Notes under the pieces: generated by a model | Database searches by the model: none | Told to the model about the DNA's origin: nothing | What the model saw: the letters and a program-made list of their open reading frames with translations, nothing else | Shown here: piece after piece, positions 1 through 6,139 of the stretch | Layout: each line of letters opens with the position of its first letter | How positions within the stretch are numbered: the stretch's first letter is position 1 | Program-made: the position numbers and the translations under genes | From: Flavobacteriaceae bacterium | GTDB lineage: Bacteria; Bacteroidota; Bacteroidia; Flavobacteriales; Flavobacteriaceae | Reading direction: 5' to 3' | Length of the DNA: 9,056 bases | NCBI GenBank assembly: GCA_015488935.1 | Contig: WFMU01000310.1 | Location: 1 to 9,056, forward strand

Positions 1-26
1 AATTTAAACTTTTTATAAATAATTTG

Positions 27-34
27 TACTTTTA
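27..34 (+). promoter_or_regulatory. Putative -7 box for the M48 peptidase gene
   Basis: TACTTTTA matches the Bacteroidota -7 consensus TAnnTTTG at all but the last base, and lies 27 bases before the start codon. The surrounding GTACTTTTAC resembles the better-matching GTACTTTTGC in front of sufE in this same window. No clear TTTG -33 element is visible, and the window edge leaves little upstream sequence to judge. Confidence 0.4.
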
Positions 35-61
35 CATTTTAACTCTTTAAACTAAAAAATT

Positions 62-835
62 ATGCGTAGAGGTGGCGGATTAAAATTACGTTTACTTATT
101 GGTGCTGGAATTATTTTATTTTCTCTTTTTAAATATTGGGGAAGCACAGAAACAAATCCTTATACTGGTAGAAAACAGCACATTACCATTACTCCTGATC
201 AAGAAATAAGAATGGGCTTACAAAGTGCTCCACAGATGGCACAACAGCATGGTGGATTATATCCAGACCAAGCAGCACAAGATTTGGTAGATAAAGTTGG
301 TAGAAGATTAGTCGCAAATAGTATTGCAAGAAAAACTGGTTATCGTTTTGATTTTCATTTGTTGCGTGACCCACAAACTATCAATGCTTTTGCGCTTCCT
401 GGTGGACAGGTTTTTATTACTTATGCCTTATTTTCTAAATTACAGAACGAAGACCAATTGGCTGGTGTTTTAGGTCATGAAGTTGGACATGTTGTTGGTA
501 GGCATTCTGCTGACCGTATGTCTAAACAAGGTTTAACACAAGGTATTTTATCTGGTGTTTCTGTAGGTGGTGGTGCCAATGCTGGTCAAATGGCTGCACA
601 AATTGCCAATTTAGTAAATATGAAATACGGTAGAGATGATGAGTTAGAAGCAGATGAACTCGGTGTTAAATTTATGCTAGACGCTGGTTATGAACCAGAA
701 CAAATGATTGGTGTAATGAAAATTTTAAAAGCTGTTAGTGGTGGCAGACGAACTCCAGAATTTCAATCTACACATCCAGACCCTGAAAATAGAATTGTAA
801 AAATTAAAGCTGCTATTCGTAAATATAGAAAGTAA
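62..835 (+). CDS. Membrane-anchored M48 family zinc metallopeptidase
   Basis: A 257-residue M48 metalloendopeptidase, probably anchored in the inner membrane and facing the periplasm, where relatives (BepA/LoiP/YcaL type) degrade misfolded or misassembled envelope proteins. A single hydrophobic segment at about residues 10-27 follows the positively charged start MRRGGGLKLR and acts as an anchor or uncleaved signal; there is no lipobox cysteine. The zinc motif HEVGH is at 139-143 and the third ligand is probably Glu194 in ELEAD (194-198), the usual M48 arrangement. The motif NAFALPGGQVF (108-118) is also typical of the periplasmic group, and STHPDPENRI (236-245) is the usual C-terminal motif. 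There are no TPR repeats, so this is the short form rather than BepA-like. The ATG at 62 was chosen because it includes the membrane segment. No promoter is obvious between this gene and the slipin gene, so the two may be co-transcribed. The family is certain; the substrate is unknown. Confidence 0.93.
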   Translation: MRRGGGLKLRLLIGAGIILFSLFKYWGSTETNPYTGRKQHITITPDQEIRMGLQSAPQMAQQHGGLYPDQAAQDLVDKVGRRLVANSIARKTGYRFDFHLLRDPQTINAFALPGGQVFITYALFSKLQNEDQLAGVLGHEVGHVVGRHSADRMSKQGLTQGILSGVSVGGGANAGQMAAQIANLVNMKYGRDDELEADELGVKFMLDAGYEPEQMIGVMKILKAVSGGRRTPEFQSTHPDPENRIVKIKAAIRKYRK

Positions 836-894
836 TTTTTTCTTGCTATATGCTATAAAAACAACAATAAAAATTTAAATTTATAGAGGTAAAT

Positions 895-939
895 ATGATG
901 CCTTTATTATCCTTAAAATTAAAAAATATTTCAAAATGA
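895..939 (+). CDS. Possible 14-codon upstream ORF coupled to the slipin gene
   Basis: A short reading frame, MMPLLSLKLKNISK, follows AGAGGT at 885-890, the only clear Shine-Dalgarno-like sequence noticed before a gene in this window. Its TGA stop (937-939) overlaps the slipin start codon as ATGA (936-939), the classic geometry for translational coupling by re-initiating ribosomes. It could be a leader peptide. It could equally be chance in AT-rich sequence, since Bacteroidota use Shine-Dalgarno sequences little. The peptide resembles no family I recognise. Confidence 0.3.
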   Translation: MMPLLSLKLKNISK

Positions 940-1709
940 TTATTATACCTATTGTATTTATTATTGCTTCAATACTAATTTCTGGATTTAAAATTGACCA
1001 AGAATATCAACGAAGTGTAATTTTTAGATTAGGACGGTTTAACGATGTAAAAGGTCCTGGTTTATACTGGATAATTCCATTTGTTGATAGACGGAAAAAA
1101 ATTGATATGCGAACAATGACAGTTGACATTGAAAGTCAAGAAACTGTTACAAAAGATAGTGTTACCATTAGAGTAAATGCTGTGTTATACTTTAAAATAA
1201 ACGAACCTGAAAAAGCCGTAATCGAAGTTAGAGATTTTATGAATGCAACTTATCAAGCATCATTAACTGCTTTAAGAAATGTAATTGGACAACATAACTT
1301 AGATGAAATATTAAAAGATAGAGAAGCAATTAATACGGCAATTAAAAAAATTGTTGACCAAATTACGGATAAATGGGGTTTATCTGTGGATTATATTGAA
1401 ATGAAGGATGTTGAAATTCCGCAAACAATGCAAAGAGCAATGGCAAAAGAAGCAGAAGCAATAAGAGAAAAACGTTCGAGAATAATTAAAGCAGAAGGAG
1501 AATTTGATGCTTCAATGAAGTTAAAAGATGCTGCTAAATATATTGCCGAAAATCCTGCTGCATTAGAATTAAGACGTATGCAAATGATTTCGGAAGTAGG
1601 AACTGAACAGAATACAACAACAATTATACTAATGCCTTCCGATTTTGTAACAATGGCCAAAAGTATTGGTCAAGGATTGAATATTACCGTAGATAAAAAC
1701 AAGAAATAG
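936..1709 (+). CDS. Slipin / stomatin-like SPFH-domain membrane protein
   Basis: A 257-residue member of the SPFH (stomatin/prohibitin/flotillin/HflK-C) superfamily, slipin branch. These proteins form membrane-attached oligomeric rings that organise membrane microdomains and often control membrane proteases. A hydrophobic N-terminal segment (residues 2-18) anchors it. The SPFH domain begins at about 20 with QEYQRSVIFRLGRF (22-35) and PGLYWIIPFVD (41-51). It continues to the slipin signature, in which VEIPQTMQRAMAKEAEA (159-175) is followed by an Arg/Lys-rich stretch ending in AEGE (186-189). The end is a helical region and a short C-terminal domain. The length is normal for a slipin. Slipins are usually encoded beside an NfeD-type partner; none is present here, and the upstream neighbour is instead a membrane M48 protease. 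The start at 936 needs no other upstream in-frame codon and overlaps the stop of a possible leader ORF. Confidence 0.92.
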   Translation: MIIIPIVFIIASILISGFKIDQEYQRSVIFRLGRFNDVKGPGLYWIIPFVDRRKKIDMRTMTVDIESQETVTKDSVTIRVNAVLYFKINEPEKAVIEVRDFMNATYQASLTALRNVIGQHNLDEILKDREAINTAIKKIVDQITDKWGLSVDYIEMKDVEIPQTMQRAMAKEAEAIREKRSRIIKAEGEFDASMKLKDAAKYIAENPAALELRRMQMISEVGTEQNTTTIILMPSDFVTMAKSIGQGLNITVDKNKK

Positions 1710-1713
1710 AAAA

Positions 1714-1734
1714 ACAAATAGTCTGCTATTTTGT
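1714..1734. terminator. Small bidirectional hairpin between convergent genes
   Basis: ACAAATAG (1714-1721) can pair with CTATTTTGT (1726-1734), with one bulged T and a four-base loop. It fills most of the 26-base gap between the slipin stop and the stop of the convergent purF-type gene. The arms are A-rich on one side and T-rich on the other, so the hairpin could end transcription in both directions. The stem is AT-rich and therefore weak. Confidence 0.4.
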
Positions 1735-1735
1735 A

Positions 1736-3622
1736 TTAATATGCTCTCGAAGTATTTCCTTCATAATAATTTACAAAGGCTTTATTTACAAATTTTGCTC
1801 CACCAACGGTTGGATAATCTCCTGTAAAATACCAATCTCCTTTGTGGTTAGGTATTGCTTTGTGTAAATTATCGATACCTTGATAAATTATTTCTACTTT
1901 TGCTTTTATGGTTTTATCTGTTAGTAATTCTGCTATTTTATTAGAAATTTCTTCTGCTGTAAATGGTTTATATATTGCTTTTACAAAATTTTCGGTTTTA
2001 TCAGTTTCCGATTTACATTTTTGATAAACTGTTTCTATTATTTGTTCTTGTTTAGTTTCTTTTAATAAAGCTATTGCTGCTTTAAATGCAATAAAATCGC
2101 CCAAACGTGCCATATCTATTCCGTAGCAATCTGGATATCTAATCTGCGGTGCCGAAGAAACAATTACTATTTTTTTTGGATTTAGTCTATCAAGTATTCG
2201 CAATATACTTTGTTTTAAAGTTGTTCCTCTTACAATACTATCGTCTATAACCACTAAATTATCGGTTGATTTTACCACACCGTAAGTAATATCGTAAACA
2301 TGTGCTACCAAATCGTCTCTACTATCATCACTCGCAATAAAAGTTCGCAATTTTGCATCTTTAATGGCTATTTTCTCAATTCTTGGTCGCTCTGCCAAAA
2401 GTTTTGTTAAATCTGCTGCCGAAATATTTCTATTTCCGCTTAATATTGCATTTGTTTTTCTCTTATTTAAATAGGCTTCTGCTTCTTCTATCATGCCAAA
2501 AAAGGAAGTCTCTGCGGTATTTGGTATATAAGAAAAAACGGTATTTGTAATATCATAATCGATAGATTTTAATAGTACTGGAAAAATTAATTTTCCTAAT
2601 TTTTTACGTTCTTGATAGATATCTGCATCGCTTCCGCGCGAAAAATAGATACGCTCAAAGGAACATGCTTTTTTTTCTAAAACTTCATTTATTTGTGCAA
2701 CACTGGTATCGCCATTTTTTTTAATGATTAATGCATGTGCTGGTTCTAATTCTTTTACAGCATCTATGGCAACATTAAAAACAGTTTGAATTACTGGTCG
2801 TTCACTTGCTATTACAATTACCTCATCGTCTTGGTAATAAAATGCTGGTCTTATTCCTGCTGGATCACGTAAAACAAAGGCATCTCCATGTCCTAATAAC
2901 CCTGTCATTGCATAACCACCATCCCAATTTTTAGATGCTTTTTGTAAGATTTTTTTAATGTCTAAATCGCGTTCAATTATTGGCGATGCTTCTTTTTTAT
3001 TGATACCTTGTTCTTTACATTTTTGGTAAATTTCTTGTACCTCATCGTCTAAAAAATGTCCGATTTTCTCCATAATAGTTACGGTATCGGTATTTTCTTT
3101 TGGATGTTGTCCTAATTCTATTAGCCCTTCTAATAATTCGGCAGAATTGGTCATGTTAAAATTCCCTGCCATAATCAGGTTTTTATGTCGCCAATTACTT
3201 TGTCTTAAAAATGGATGTACGCTTTCTATGCTATTTCGCCCAAATGTACCATAACGGACATGTCCTAAAAATACATTTCCTACATAGGGCATATTTTGAA
3301 TTTGCCAATTTACATCGTCTTTTTTATCTGGATTTTCTTCTAAAATTCCATTAATTCGATGGTTAATTTGTTTAAATATATCTTGAATTGGCTGTTGTTG
3401 GTTAGAACGTACTCTACTTATATACCTCGTTCCTGGATTTACATCTAATTTAACACTTGCAAAACCTGCTCCATCTTGTCCTCGATTGTGTTGTTTTTCT
3501 AATAATAAGTACATTTTTTGAATACCATAAAAAGAAGTTCCATACTTTTTTTTATAAAATTCTAATGGTTTTAGCAATCGTACCATTGCTATTCCGCATT
3601 CGTGTTTTAGTGCGTCACTCAT
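1736..3622 (-). CDS. purF: Divergent long-form amidophosphoribosyltransferase (PurF family)
   Basis: A glutamine PRPP amidotransferase-like enzyme of 628 residues, which would make phosphoribosylamine from PRPP and glutamine, the first step of purine synthesis, in the cytoplasm. The N-terminal Ntn glutaminase domain has MSDALKHEC, where Cys9 is the expected nucleophile after removal of an eight-residue propeptide. KQHNRGQDGAG (43-53) and GHVRYGT (120-126) follow. The oxyanion-hole motif reads GNFNMTN (153-159) instead of the usual HNGNxxN. WDGGYA (233-238) and DPAGIRP (253-259) are conserved. The C-terminal phosphoribosyltransferase domain carries the PRPP loop VVIDDSIVRGTT at 457-468. The enzyme is over 100 residues longer than typical PurF (about 470-510), with extra sequence before the PRPP loop and at the C-terminus. 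No CxxC pair is present, so an Fe-S cluster as in the B. subtilis enzyme is unlikely. The start at 3622 was preferred over an in-frame ATG at 3646, because the latter lies inside a terminator hairpin. It is a Bacteroidota-specific subfamily and its exact physiological role is less certain than the family. Confidence 0.88.
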   Translation of the reverse strand: MSDALKHECGIAMVRLLKPLEFYKKKYGTSFYGIQKMYLLLEKQHNRGQDGAGFASVKLDVNPGTRYISRVRSNQQQPIQDIFKQINHRINGILEENPDKKDDVNWQIQNMPYVGNVFLGHVRYGTFGRNSIESVHPFLRQSNWRHKNLIMAGNFNMTNSAELLEGLIELGQHPKENTDTVTIMEKIGHFLDDEVQEIYQKCKEQGINKKEASPIIERDLDIKKILQKASKNWDGGYAMTGLLGHGDAFVLRDPAGIRPAFYYQDDEVIVIASERPVIQTVFNVAIDAVKELEPAHALIIKKNGDTSVAQINEVLEKKACSFERIYFSRGSDADIYQERKKLGKLIFPVLLKSIDYDITNTVFSYIPNTAETSFFGMIEEAEAYLNKRKTNAILSGNRNISAADLTKLLAERPRIEKIAIKDAKLRTFIASDDSRDDLVAHVYDITYGVVKSTDNLVVIDDSIVRGTTLKQSILRILDRLNPKKIVIVSSAPQIRYPDCYGIDMARLGDFIAFKAAIALLKETKQEQIIETVYQKCKSETDKTENFVKAIYKPFTAEEISNKIAELLTDKTIKAKVEIIYQGIDNLHKAIPNHKGDWYFTGDYPTVGGAKFVNKAFVNYYEGNTSRAY

Positions 3623-3634
3623 AGTTATTATTAT

Positions 3635-3673
3635 AAAAAAAGGCACTAAAATAAATTAGTGCCTTTTGTTTTT
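3635..3673. terminator. Strong intrinsic-terminator hairpin between the kinase gene and purF
   Basis: A perfect 12-bp stem (3638-3649 with 3656-3667; core GGCACTAA/TTAGTGCC) has a 6-base loop. On the minus strand it is followed by seven T (3641-3635), a textbook intrinsic terminator for the kinase transcript. On the plus strand it is followed by TTTTGTTTTT (3664-3673), so it could also act in reverse. The purF start codon lies only 15 bases past the stem, and no promoter is evident in between. purF must therefore depend on read-through, or on a promoter inside the kinase gene that still crosses the hairpin. Confidence 0.85.
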
Positions 3674-3674
3674 A

Positions 3675-4601
3675 TTATTCCAATTCTATATCGAATTGTG
3701 TTAAGCTTTTAAATTGCTGCAATCTGTCTTTTATTTCTTGTTGGGTTAAACTTTGCATACGTTCTGTTCCAAATCGTTCTACACAAAACGATGCTAGATT
3801 GGAACCATATATTACGGCGTTTTTCATATTATCGAAAGAAATATTATCTGTTTTGGCTAAATATCCTGTAAATCCTCCTGCAAAAGTATCTCCTGCGCCT
3901 GTTGGATCAAATACTGCTGCCAATGGCAATGCTGGTGCATAAAACATTTTTCCTTCGCTAAATAATAGTGCGCCGTGTTCTCCTTTTTTAATCACCACGT
4001 ATTTTGGTCCCATTTCATGAATTTTTTTTGCGGCATTTACCAAAGAATACTCGCCACTTAATTGTCTTGCTTCTTCATCGTTAATGGTAATTACATCTAT
4101 TTCTTTTATTACTGCTTTTAAATCTTCTAAAGCTACGTTCATCCAAAAATCCATCGTGTCTAAAACAATCAATTTTGGTTTTTTGGTCATTTGTTTTATC
4201 ACACTCATTTGTATTGCTGGATGTAAGTTTCCTAACATTACTATTTTGCTATCTTTAAATGTTTCTGGCACAACTGGATTAAAATGTTCCAATACATTTA
4301 ATTCGGTTATTAGTGTATCGCGCGAGTTCATATCGTTGTGATACTTACCAGACCAAAAGAAGGTTTTTCCGTCTTTAACGATTTCAATTCCTGATGTATC
4401 GATATTTTTAGCTTCGAGCATATCTAAATACTCTTGTGGAAAATCTCCTCCAACTACAGATACAATTCCCGATTTTATACCAAATGTTGAGGCAGATAGT
4501 CCAATAAATGTTCCTGCGCCTCCTAATATTTTGTCTGTTTTTCCAAATGGTGTTTCAATTGCATCAAATGCTACGGTTCCTACTATTAATAACTTGCTCA
4601 T
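3675..4601 (-). CDS. PfkB-family (ribokinase-like) sugar or nucleoside kinase
   Basis: A 308-residue cytoplasmic kinase of the PfkB/ribokinase family, which phosphorylates a hydroxymethyl group on a sugar or nucleoside using ATP. The N-terminal substrate-side motif GGAGTFIGLSASTFG is at 27-41. The signature DPTGAGDTFAGGF is at 232-244, with GAGD (235-238) forming the anion hole and Asp238 the catalytic base. NDEEARQL (174-181) and KKGEHGALL (205-213) are also typical. Length is normal. The substrate cannot be read from sequence: ribokinase, adenosine kinase and fructokinase branches share these motifs, and N-terminal VGTVAFDAIETPFG is not diagnostic. It lies just upstream of the purF-type gene on the same strand, and from memory this pairing recurs in flavobacteria, which hints at a link to ribose or nucleoside salvage feeding PRPP. 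That link is inference. Confidence 0.9.
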   Translation of the reverse strand: MSKLLIVGTVAFDAIETPFGKTDKILGGAGTFIGLSASTFGIKSGIVSVVGGDFPQEYLDMLEAKNIDTSGIEIVKDGKTFFWSGKYHNDMNSRDTLITELNVLEHFNPVVPETFKDSKIVMLGNLHPAIQMSVIKQMTKKPKLIVLDTMDFWMNVALEDLKAVIKEIDVITINDEEARQLSGEYSLVNAAKKIHEMGPKYVVIKKGEHGALLFSEGKMFYAPALPLAAVFDPTGAGDTFAGGFTGYLAKTDNISFDNMKNAVIYGSNLASFCVERFGTERMQSLTQQEIKDRLQQFKSLTQFDIELE

Positions 4602-4667
4602 TTTTTATTCTTTTGTCTTTGGTCTTTAATCTTTAGTCTTGTACTTTTGCAAAAATAAGTTTTCTAA
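4602..4667. promoter_or_regulatory. Divergent promoter region between the kinase gene and sufE
   Basis: For sufE there is a near-ideal Bacteroidota promoter: TTTG at 4618-4621, a 20-base spacer, and TACTTTTG at 4642-4649 (consensus TTTG / TAnnTTTG), giving a leader of about a dozen bases. Directly adjoining it, 4650-4657 read on the minus strand is TATTTTTG, a -7 box for the kinase gene, although no good -33 element lies at the right distance. The two boxes make a near-perfect 16-base palindrome, so polymerase bound for one gene would block the other. Confidence 0.65.
4615..4642 (+). repeat. Four-unit heptamer tandem repeat
   Basis: Four consecutive 7-base units read GTCTTTG, GTCTTTA, ATCTTTA and GTCTTGT. 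The array fills the spacer between the sufE -33 and -7 elements and supplies the TTTG of the -33 element. Gain or loss of one unit would change promoter spacing by seven bases. Confidence 0.75.
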
Positions 4668-5078
4668 ATGACTATAAAAGAAATACAAGAAGAAATTGTT
4701 GACGAATTTTCTATGTTTGACGATTGGATGGAGCGTTACGAGTACATTATTGAACTTGGCAAATCGCTACCTATTATTGATACTCAATACAAAACGGAGG
4801 ATAATTTAATTGTTGGCTGTCAATCTAAAGTTTGGCTACATGCCGAATTAAAAGAAGGCAAAGTATTTTATACTAGCGATAGTGATGCTATTTTAACCAA
4901 AGGTATTATTGCACTTTTATTGCGTGTTTTTTCGAACCAAACTAGTGCAGCTATCTTAAAAGCAGACACTCATTTTATTGATGAAATTGGTTTAAAAGAG
5001 CATTTGTCTCCTACTCGTGCTAATGGTCTGGTTTCTATGATTAAAAAAATAAAATTGTACGCTTTGGCTTTTTCTTAA
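4668..5078 (+). CDS. sufE: SufE-type cysteine desulfuration protein
   Basis: A 136-residue SufE, the partner of the cysteine desulfurase SufS. It accepts persulfide sulfur from SufS and passes it to the SufBCD scaffold for Fe-S cluster assembly in the cytoplasm. The persulfide-carrying cysteine is Cys51 in VGCQSKVWL (49-57), the same position as in E. coli SufE. The other family motif, HLSPTRANGL, is at 112-121. Length matches the family. No sufS, sufB, sufC or sufD lies next to it, so it is encoded apart from the rest of the pathway. It is divergent from a PfkB kinase gene and its stop codon overlaps that of the convergent gene by four bases. Confidence 0.95.
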   Translation: MTIKEIQEEIVDEFSMFDDWMERYEYIIELGKSLPIIDTQYKTEDNLIVGCQSKVWLHAELKEGKVFYTSDSDAILTKGIIALLLRVFSNQTSAAILKADTHFIDEIGLKEHLSPTRANGLVSMIKKIKLYALAFS

Positions 5079-6085
5079 TCTATTTTTACTATTTTTTGTG
5101 TTGTAGTTATATTCTCTGTTTTGATAATTGCTAAATAAATTCCTTTTGCTAAAAAATGGATATCTAGTTGATTTTTTTTGGATGCCAGTAGCAATTTACC
5201 ATCTAAAGAATAGATTTTAATTTCTTTTACATGTTTAGATACATACAAAATCTCTTTTACAGGATTTGGATATACATTTATTCTTTTATAAGTTTCATCA
5301 TCTACCGAAGTGGTTGTACTATTGTGAATAACACCAACTGCATTTAAGTCAAATCCTCCAGAACTAAATGCGGATGGATATGGGTCGTTTACCATGTTAT
5401 TATTGCTATCGTAAGTTGCAAAAGAGGCATTTATTGTTCCGACAGCATCTATTATTTTTATAAAATGAATGTTATTAATATCTACTGTTGTATTGTTTAT
5501 TAACGGAATTAAATCCGATAAATCGAAAGGTGTTCCATAATCTTGAATGTATTTTCCTGCTAGATTATTAATGTATCTTGCATTGATAAATCCAAAACCA
5601 TCTATTTGTGTATTTGTAGGAATATTAGAAATTGCTGGAAAGCGTACATAGCTTACACCATCTGTGCTTACTTCTACAAAAGCCAATTCTAAAAATGCCA
5701 TTTCGGAGCCATCTTCTTGTAAAAATCCGTTTTCAAAAATAGCAAAATCGGCACCGTTACCGTTTATTATTGGATGATTAAATTGTAGAATTGCTTCTCC
5801 TCCATCGCCTAAACTAACCATACTAGTATTTGCTTGTCCAATGGCATTTTCTGGAACACCGTAGTCTGCATAACCGCTTTCGGGAACTGCAATATCTTTA
5901 TATCCTCTAGTGATATTTACGGTATTTGCCCAATCTATAAAAATGGCATTGTCTTTATGGATTGCTGTTGTACCTGTAATTCCAACCTGAGGTGCAAAGG
6001 TTTGTGCTTTTACTACTTGTACAAAAAGTAATAGTATTAAAAATAGAATGGTGTGTTTTTGTGTTTCTTTAAATCGAAAATTCAT
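5075..6085 (-). CDS. Secreted T9SS-sorted putative cell-surface protein, second gene of the B12-riboswitch unit
   Basis: A 336-residue exported protein of unknown function. An N-terminal signal peptide (hydrophobic about 12-25, probable cleavage after VVKA at 27) is followed by a beta-rich domain (about 30-255) and a type A T9SS sorting domain (about 265-336), which begins with INVYPNPVKEILYV (269-282) and ends in a lysine-rich KIVKID. T9SS cargo crosses the outer membrane and is attached to the surface or released. The main domain has a recognisable conserved pattern: SLGDGGEAILQF (91-102), ADFAIFENGF (112-121), ELAFVEVSTDG (133-143), FDLSDL (187-192), FIKIIDAVG (208-216) and GGFDLNAVGVI (243-253). 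I recall this family in surface proteins of several phyla but know no demonstrated activity. The acidic, FENGF-type loops suggest a calcium- or ligand-binding beta-sandwich, which is a guess. No promoter is visible in the 54-base gap after the DUF4465 gene, so it should be expressed from the riboswitch-controlled transcript. Confidence 0.85.
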   Translation of the reverse strand: MNFRFKETQKHTILFLILLLFVQVVKAQTFAPQVGITGTTAIHKDNAIFIDWANTVNITRGYKDIAVPESGYADYGVPENAIGQANTSMVSLGDGGEAILQFNHPIINGNGADFAIFENGFLQEDGSEMAFLELAFVEVSTDGVSYVRFPAISNIPTNTQIDGFGFINARYINNLAGKYIQDYGTPFDLSDLIPLINNTTVDINNIHFIKIIDAVGTINASFATYDSNNNMVNDPYPSAFSSGGFDLNAVGVIHNSTTTSVDDETYKRINVYPNPVKEILYVSKHVKEIKIYSLDGKLLLASKKNQLDIHFLAKGIYLAIIKTENITTTQKIVKID

Positions 6086-6090
6086 TTTGT

Positions 6091-6133
6091 AAAAAATGGG
6101 AATGCTTGTTTATCTGTAAATAAACAAGCATTC
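6091..6133 (-). terminator. Terminator-like hairpin between the two T9SS cargo genes
   Basis: A perfect 14-bp inverted repeat, GAATGCTTGTTTAT (6100-6113) with ATAAACAAGCATTC (6120-6133), encloses a 6-base loop. On the minus strand the stem is followed by CCA and six T, then the start codon of the second gene about 14 bases past the stem. It may be an intrinsic terminator allowing partial read-through, so that the second protein is made in smaller amounts, or an mRNA-stabilising 3' end for the first gene. The CCA gap makes it a less efficient terminator than the hairpin before purF. Confidence 0.7.
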
Positions 6134-6139
6134 TAGTTG

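Noticed and set aside
189..374. Antisense frame inside the M48 gene
   Set aside because: Shadow of a well-supported gene with zinc motif; the antisense product has no recognisable features.
1391..1660. Antisense frame inside the slipin gene
   Set aside because: Hydrophobic shadow opposite the conserved SPFH coding sequence; no start context or homology.
3623..3646. N-terminal extension of the purF-type protein from an in-frame ATG at 3646
   Set aside because: The extra codons run through the terminator stem and T-tract, and they would place the catalytic cysteine 17 residues in, rather than after the short propeptide MSDALKHE.
4084..4341. Plus-strand frame opposite the PfkB kinase gene
   Set aside because: It lies entirely inside a confident kinase gene and has no family features.
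4615..4642. Heptamer repeats considered as a CRISPR-like or iteron array
   Set aside because: The units are directly adjacent, only seven bases long and number four, with no spacers and no replication gene nearby.
5834..6031. Plus-strand cysteine-rich frame opposite the second T9SS gene
   Set aside because: Fully antisense to the signal peptide and start of the conserved domain; the cysteines reflect reverse-complement codons.
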